64,000 nt of DNA. It comes from Anisus vortex (lineage: Eukaryota; Mollusca; Gastropoda; Planorbidae). Below are positions 51,701 through 60,700 of this stretch, in pieces (position 1 is the stretch's first letter; the number at the start of each line of letters is the position of its first letter). The DNA is taken from positions 8,077,026-8,141,025 of the forward strand of contig OX421499.1 of the NCBI GenBank assembly GCA_949126835.1, read 5' to 3'. A program made the translations under genes and the position numbers. Below the pieces are notes generated by a model. The model was not told the DNA's origin. It saw only the letters and a program-made list of their open reading frames with translations, and ran no database searches.

Positions 51701-54700
51701 GGATTATTATTTGCAATATATTTGTAGATTTTTATATTTGATTGGCTCGAAAAAAAATTGAAAATAAATGTTATTAAAGACCAAGTGAAGAGGTTTTTCT
51801 CAAAGGAACGAGATTTGGAATAGCCTCATACGGCAGTGACGTATCACAAGGGAAATAAATAAATAAAAATAGACGCTATAAATCTATATTTAACCATTTT
51901 GTTAAAAATAAGAACAGGGAAAAGATTCAAAACATGTGGCAATAGATTCAAAACACGTGACAATATTCATTTTTTTTAGTCGGAATCCTTTATGTTACGT
52001 CACTTTCCTATATTGCCGGAAATAAAAACATCTCAAATGGCTACGAGATTTGGAGTAATCTTCCGAAAAACACACACATATAAGTGCAAATATTGAACTA
52101 ATTACTTAAAATGTATCTTTGATATTTTGTATAAATGTTTTTTTTAACATTCAGATACTGAATACACTATTTACTATCAAAATCAAATGTTAACTCAATT
52201 TTGATAAAAAGCTCTTCACTTGGTCTTTAAACAAACGTTAGGTACTACTATACCTTAATAATGAAGAAATACACAATCCTGTTTGAAAATAGTAATCACA
52301 ATTTATTCCGAACAAGAATGAAGGTATGAATGGAACAGCAAAACAGAATACAGGTATCAATGGTGGACGATAAACTTAACCAGTTGAGATTCTTCTAGAC
52401 CATATCAGGCTGTAATAACATATATATAGGAGAGTGGTCAATAACGGACTTCACACCACAGCGCCCAAACTAGAACTGATCTAACGATCTCCAATCCCGT
52501 GCGACGTATGACGCGTTTTTCTGCAATGACGTAGTGTCTAGACAGATATGCACGTTTTATTCTTAGTATGGAAAAACATTTTGGGTTAAAGATTTCTTTC
52601 GAACTTAATTAGATATTGATAGAGAACCAATATAACTACGGAAATAACACTACTTTCCTTTACATATTGATAGAGAACCAATATAACTATGGAAATAACA
52701 CCACTTTCCTTTACGTAACAATATTCAGAAGTAATTCTCTTTACAGAAAACTGATGATGGTCCAGACATGGCTAGAAGCAAGCTTCCAGGTGTTCTACTC
52801 TCTGGGCCCAATATGGGGCGCTTTGGTCACTATGGCCAGCTACAACAAGTTCCAGAACAATTGTATGAGGTCAGTCAGGGTTCAGAAAAAACAAAAACGA
52901 ACAGATCTACTTCATAACGTCATTGAGTTAAAAAATATTTTTTTAAATAATTTTTATATCTACGGATTATGGAGACGTTCAAATGAGTGGGAGAGTCATA
53001 TATATATATATATATTGTTACCAAACGGAGTTTGTATTGATAATAATCTTCTTAAATTTCTTATTAATAAATAGAAACCGAATAGCGAATGCACTGAAGG
53101 AAGAAACACAGCAGATGATTGCATAGTATTTTACAATTTAAAAATATCAAAATTTACTTAAAAATAAAATTTACTAGAAAAAACATATTAATTATAGAAA
53201 ACCTAAAGTCTTTTTTCACACGAAAAATTTGCCGAATGCTGAAAATATCAAAAGAAAAAGATGCCAAAGAAATATTAAATAATTTTAAAGTACTTAGAAT
53301 TAAAAATATATATCAATATAATATAGTTTCCAGGTGTTACTCAGACTCCAAAATGTACCATATGATTTATGTGTTTTTTAAATTGTCACCCAGAGATTCT
53401 GTCTTACTTACTTTCATCTGTGAGGGAACTAGTGTCTACGCAGGGTTCGCCATTTTCACTGTACTCGGTCACATGGCGTACAATCTAAACGTACCTGTGG
53501 AGAGTTTTGCGACCTCAGGTAATCGGTGAGATATTGTTATTTACCCGAATGCATGACGTCAAATTTACTGACTCTTGTCATAGGATTATGGTTATAACAC
53601 CCAGATATTTACCTCAATGAGATCTCATATTTCCAAGTATTAAGAAAAATAACAAAATAACCCACAAAACAAAAACATGACATTTAGACTTTAAATCATG
53701 ATTTAATTGGGAAAACAAAAGAAAGTTATATCCCTTGTGGTTGACGTCACACTCTCCAGTAAACTTTGACGTCAAACTAGGCGGAGAAACCAAATCGAAA
53801 TATTCCCCAATGTGACGTCACATCATAGAAAGATACAGTTTCATGACTTCTGAAAGGAAATAAGTTTAAATAAAGAAAATGAATGCTCAGTGGCGATATA
53901 AAAGTAGTACCATACAGTAGAACAATGGCAGTCATTTAACGGTCTTAGTAATACCCGTGCGTGTTTTCAATTCATCTTTTAGGGTTGAGTTGACACAGAA
54001 ACACATTCCAGACCCAGGATAAGAACACGTGGGCTCTGGCCCTAGACCACCGGGCCGCCAAGCTTAGTTTGGGAAAAAGTAGGTGGGGGGGGGAGGAGAC
54101 ATCAGTATTGTGTTGACCACACTATCCTTATATATGTTGTCACCACGTTAACCAATTATCTCCAATGCTTTCGGCACATGATCATTGAGGTTTTAAAATA
54201 ACCAAACTAGCTACAGTTTGATTGCATTCAATGAATTATTTTGTTTAAAATATTTATTTCCAGATGGCTTTAAATTTTATCAACTCTTTTATTCTCTTTT
54301 AAAGAAAACAAAATTGTTCAATAAAATAAATATTAGCAACATTAATTACTCTTGTTTTTCAGGCCCTGGATTGGCTTTTGTTGTCTACCCTGAAGCAGTG
54401 GCTTATCTCCCCGTGCCTCAATTATGGGCGGTGCTGTTCTTTCTGATGTTGTTTACTGTTGCTTTGGATACACAGGTAAAGGGAAGGTAATTAATTTATT
54501 AAGAAGATTAATTCCCCTTTAAATTATACTTTTTTTTTCTTATATAGCCCTTAAAGAAAGACAAAGAAAAATTAAACCTTTAATCAAATTTGCATTGCAC
54601 AGAAATAGGCCTACTAGTTGATAGTAGATATAACAATGTAAACTAGAGATACATTTTAGTGAATATAAGTTGTGTGGGTATGTCTGTGAGAGTTGTGTGT

Positions 54701-57700
54701 GTAATGGGTTTAGATTTATTTTGCAGCTATCTAGTTATCTAAGGATTATACGTAAATGCAAGGCATGAATCAGAGGCCATAGTTAAAGTTTTTCTTCTTC
54801 CCCACTTTCATGGGGTGCATGTTGCCAACAGAATGCATACATACACACAGATACATACACGAATAAGAACACACTTATCGTGTATATTACAGACGCTCCT
54901 TCTTTAAAGAAGATTATTGCGTCCTACGCTCATCCGTGTTCCGAGTTTAGTCTTGTAATTTTATTAGTGTTTTAAATGATGTTAAGTTACTGATATTCCT
55001 GGTTCGTTGAAACAACCCATTCCATGCCCGAATGCCACTTGGGATGAAAGAGTACTTATATGCATTTGTGTTTTATCTGAGTATTCCAACATATTATTGG
55101 GTTGTATTTCTAAATGAGAGTTTAATACCTTATGTATTATTACTACTTTACTATTTGAACTTCTGTCCTATAGTATTTCTAGTTATTGTAATTTTACTAT
55201 TGGTGTTACTCTTGCAAGTTGTGAATATTCGCTAGTAATGAACCTTTTCTGAATTTGTTCTCATTTTTTAATGCTTTAGTTGGTGGGTCCCATACAGATA
55301 ATGCGTATTCTAGTATATGTATAACTAATGTGAGATAGCATCTTAGTTGTATAAACACATACACATGCAGACATATACACACATATATTTAAACATCACT
55401 TCATACATTCATACATGTATAATATACACGGACACACATATTAATACAATAAACCTATTTCTACGCTTTAGTCAACACACTTGACACACACACACACTGG
55501 TACAAAGTGAAATAATATAAAGTCGTTTCATATTTACTACCAAACTACACACGGCTCTTTATTACACGCCCCCGCCCACACACACACACACACACACGCA
55601 TACCCACACGACATTTTTAACCACCACTGCTGCCAATAAAAACAAAAATCATTGATTTTAAGAAACACTTTGGAAAGCACTTGTGCATGATAGATGGGGC
55701 TCGAAGCTGTAACAAAACAACACCTCCCCGTGGTTTTACACACATCCTGGTTACCCAACACACCCCTGCAATAAAAAATCATGTGTGTAGCAGTTCTCCT
55801 TGTCTGAAATAAATTTTTAAACTATTAAATTTTCGTCTATAGTTTGCCGGCGTGGAAGTAATAATGACAAGTCTGCTAGACATCTGGCCCAAAGTTATGA
55901 GGAAAAGGGAAGTAACTGTGAAAATTATATTCTGCTCTGTCCAATTTCTGCTTAGTCTCCCATTGGCAACACGGGTAAGTCATACTAGGTTACTAGGTGA
56001 CAATCTCTAGGTGGTAAAATATAATTTAATGTGTTTAGACACATTCGATACTTAAAAAACAACAACTGTAGAATAAATTAAATATACAAACAACTATTTC
56101 AACTAAACGTGTATTTACATTTGAATTATATAAGGGTGTTGTGTTTAGGCAAATAAGGGAATGATGTCGGGGTAAATTAGAAACAAATGTATATTAATGA
56201 ATTTAAACTAAAATTTAGAATAATCTGAAAGTAAAGAATTGTAGATAGTAAAATGTGGCTTCCTCACACAACGTGTAAATCTTTCCCCTTAGGTTTGCAC
56301 AGAGAGTGAGAGGTCTTGGTCACCCCCCCCCTCCCCCACCCCTTGCTATCGCTTGTCGGCTCTCTGGTTTCAGAGGGCGGTCAAATTGGCACGAGTGCGA
56401 TCAGTTTGGCTGGAGGCACGGTGGTGAATAGACACCCGGTAGCGGTATGTTGTCCGAGCCTTGCGAGATATTTAGCTTGCTCTCTCGTATTGGCTCTCTT
56501 TCACTTACACCAAAACCTTTACGAGCCGAGAAGGCCCGCAGGAGGGGCAAGGAGGTAAAACTCCGACGCGCCTCCTAAAGGAAAAAAAAAATTATTGATA
56601 AATTATGGGTTAAAAGTAAAAGGATAAACAAGAGTTAAAAACGTGAGGATGAAACTAAAACTAAACGACAATAAATAATTAGAAGTAAAGATATATGGAT
56701 AAACTAGATCTAATAATGTATGAATACACTAGAAGTAAAGATTTATGGATAAACTAGATCTAATAATGTATGAATACACTAGAAGTAAAGATTTATGGAT
56801 AAACTAGATCTAATAATGTATGAATACACTAGAAGTAAAGATTTATGGATAAACTAGATCTAATAATGTATGAATACACTAGAAGTAAAGATATATGGAT
56901 AAACTAGATCTAATAATGTATGAATACACTAGAAGTAAAGATTTATGGATAAACTAGATCTAATAATGTATGAATACATTAGAAGTAAAGATAGATGGAT
57001 AAACTAGATCTAATAATGTATGAATACACTAGAAGTAAAGATTTATGGATAAACTAGATCTAATAATGTATGAATACATTAGAAGTAAAGATAGATGGAT
57101 AAACTAGATCTAATAATGTATAAATACACTAGAAGTAAAGATAGATGGATAAACTAGATCTAATAATGTATGAATACACTAGAAGTAAAGATAGATGGAT
57201 AAACTAGATCTAATAATGTATGAATACACTAGAAGTAAAGATTTATGGATAAACTAGATCTAATAATGTATAAATACACTAGAAGTAAAGATAGATGGAT
57301 AAACTAGATCTAATAATGTATGAATACACTAGAAGTAAAGATAGATGGATAAACTAGATCTAATAATGTATGAATACACTAGAAGTAAAGATTTATGGAT
57401 AAACTAGATCTAATAATGTATGAATACACTAGAAGTAAAGATTTATGGATAAACTAGATCTAATAATGTATGAATACACTAGAAGTAAAGATTTATGGAT
57501 AAACTAGATCTAATAATGTATGAATACACTAGAAGTGAAGATTTATGGATAAACTAGATCTAATAATGTATGAATACACTAGAAGTAAAGATAGATGGAT
57601 AAACTAGATCTAATAATGTATGAATACACTAGAAGTAAAGATTTATGGATAAACTAGATCTAATAATGTATGAATACACTAGAAGTAAAGATTTATGGAT

Positions 57701-60700
57701 AAACTAGATCTAATAATGTATAAATACACTAGAAGTAAAGATAGATGGATAAACTAGATCTAATAATGTATGAATACACTAGAAGTAAAGATTTATGGAT
57801 AAACTAGATCTAATAATGTATGAATACACTAGAAGTAAAGATTTATGGATAAACTAGATCTAATAATGTATGAATACACTAGAAGTAAAGATTTATGGAT
57901 AAACTAGATCTAATAATGTATGAATACACTAGAAGTAAGGATATATGGATAAACTAGATCTAATAATGTATGAATACACTAGAAGTAAAGATTTATGGAT
58001 AAACTAGATCTAATAATGTATGAATACACTAGAAGTAAAGATTTATGGATAAACTAGATCTAATAATGTATGAATACACTAGAAGTAAAGATTTATGGAT
58101 AAACTAGATCTAATAATGTATGAATACACTAGAAGTAAAGATTTATGGATAAACTAGATCTAATAATGTATGAATACACTAGAAGTAAAGATAGATGGAT
58201 AAACTAGATCTAATAATGTATGAATACACTAGAAGTAAAGATAGATGGATAAACTAGATCTAATAATGTATGAATACATTAGAAGTAAAGATATATGGAT
58301 AAACTAGATCTAATAATGTATGAATACACTAGAAGTAAAGATTTATGGATAAACTAGATCTAATAATGTATGAATACACTAGAAGTAAAGATTTATGGAT
58401 AAACTAGATCTAATAATGTATGAATACACTAGAAGTAAAGATTTATGGATAAACTAGATCTAATAATGTATGAATACACTAGAAGTAAAGATTTATGGAT
58501 AAACTAGATCTAATAATGTATGAATACACTAGAAGTAAAGATAGATGGATAAACTAGATCTAATAATGTATGAATACACTAGAAGTAAAGATTTATGGAT
58601 AAACTAGATCTAATAATGTATGAATACACTAGAAGTAAAGATGTATGGATAAACTAGATCTAATAATGTATGAATACACTAGAAGTAAAGATATATGGAT
58701 AAACTAGATCTAATAATGTATGAATACACTAGAAGTAAAGATGAATGGATAAACTAGATCTAATAATGTATGAATACACTAGAAGTAAAGATATATGGAT
58801 AAACTAGATCTAATAATGTATGAATACACTAGAAGTAAAGATGTATGGATAAACTAGATCTAATAATGTATGAATACACTAGAAGTAAAGATGTATGGAT
58901 AAACTAGATCTAATAATGTATGAATACATTAGAAGTAAAGATATATGGATAAACTAGATCTAATAATGTATGAATACATTAGAAGTAAAGATATATGGAT
59001 AAACTAGATCTAATAATGTATGAATACACTAGAAGTAAAGATGAATGGATAGACTAGATCTAATAATGTATGAATACATTAGAAGTAAAGATATATGGAT
59101 AAACTAGATCTAATAATGTATGAATACATTAGAAGTAAAGATATATGGATAAACTAGATCTAATAATGTATGAATACACTAGAAGTAAAGATGAATGGAT
59201 AGACTAGATCTAATAATGTATGAATACATTAGAAGTAAAGATATATGGATAAACTAGATCTAATAATGTATGAATACACTAGAAGTAAAGATATATGGAT
59301 AAACTAGATCTAATAATGTATGAATACACTAGAAGTAAAGATGAATGGATAGACTAGATCTAATAATGTATGAATACATTAGAAGTAAAGATATATGGAT
59401 AAACTAGATCTAATAATGTATGAATACACTAGAAGTAAAGATGAATGGATAGACTAGATCTAATAATGTATGAATACATTAGAAGTAAAGATATATGGAT
59501 AAACTAGATCTAATAATGTATGAATACATTAGAAGTAAAGATATATGGATAAACTAGATCTAATAATGTATGAATACACTAGAAGTAAAGATGAATGGAT
59601 AGACTAGATCTAATAATGTATGAATACATTAGAAGTAAAGATATATGGATAAACTAGATCTAATAATGTATGAATACACTAGAAGTAAAGATATATGGAT
59701 AAACTAGATCTAATAATGTATGAATACACTAGAAGTAAAGATGAATGGATAGACTAGATCTAATAATGTATGAATACATTAGAAGTAAAGATGAATGGAT
59801 AAACTAGATCTAATAAGGTATGAATACACTAGAAGTAAAGATGTATGGATAAACTAGATCTAATGTTAAATAAATAAACTTGAAGAAAAAGGTTAATGTA
59901 TAAACTAGTTTTAATATTTTATTTCACAGGGTGGCATTTACTTATTTGCACTTGTGGACTGGTATATCGCAGCTTTTTCTACTGCAGCCATTGGATTACT
60001 GGAATGTATTATAGTTGCATGGATTTACGGTAATACATAATTGACTGTTTTTGTTTTTCTTGTTGTTTTTTTACAAGCTTGATATAAAATCCACAAGTCT
60101 AGTATTTAGAACAAAAAGTGGAGTAATTATTGAAAAACAAATGAAGGCTGTAATATGTTGCGTTGATAGGACTTAATGTGAACACAATAATGTAAGGGAA
60201 TTTTACTATCTGTAACTTGATAACGGAGGTCCCTCTTCTTACATTCTGAAACGAGTTTTTTTTTCGAGGATCAAGAATGATTTGAAGCTCAAGTAAAGGA
60301 ATGGAGGGCAATCTCCTGCCAGAGGCATGACTAGGCTAGAAAGTATCCTTTTATACACCTATTACTGATGATGTCTAATGTTTAGATCACTTAAAACATG
60401 GGGAACGTCTCCTATGTGTTTTCACCAAAGCAACTGTAATACCCAAAATTATCGCCTAGAGCGGATATAGTGAAAAAAGAAAATCTGAGAGCTTCTGGCA
60501 TCGAGGCAGTTTGCAATGAGTCTAATGAGTCTCCTTACGCATTTTTATTTCATCCGTTTTCACGCGAAAATCAGTAGAAATAATTTATTTAGTTTTTGCC
60601 GATGAATGTAGACTCTGTCTTTGGAAATATGTTCACAATTTTACTTTTCCCCGTGATCTCATTCATTATTTACTGGTTTTTATTGTATGTGTTTTTGTAG

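Noticed and set aside
56316..56558. 80-codon open frame in the GC-rich block
   Set aside because: No start context, no domain, and bounded by C runs; kept only as a possible unlisted repeat.
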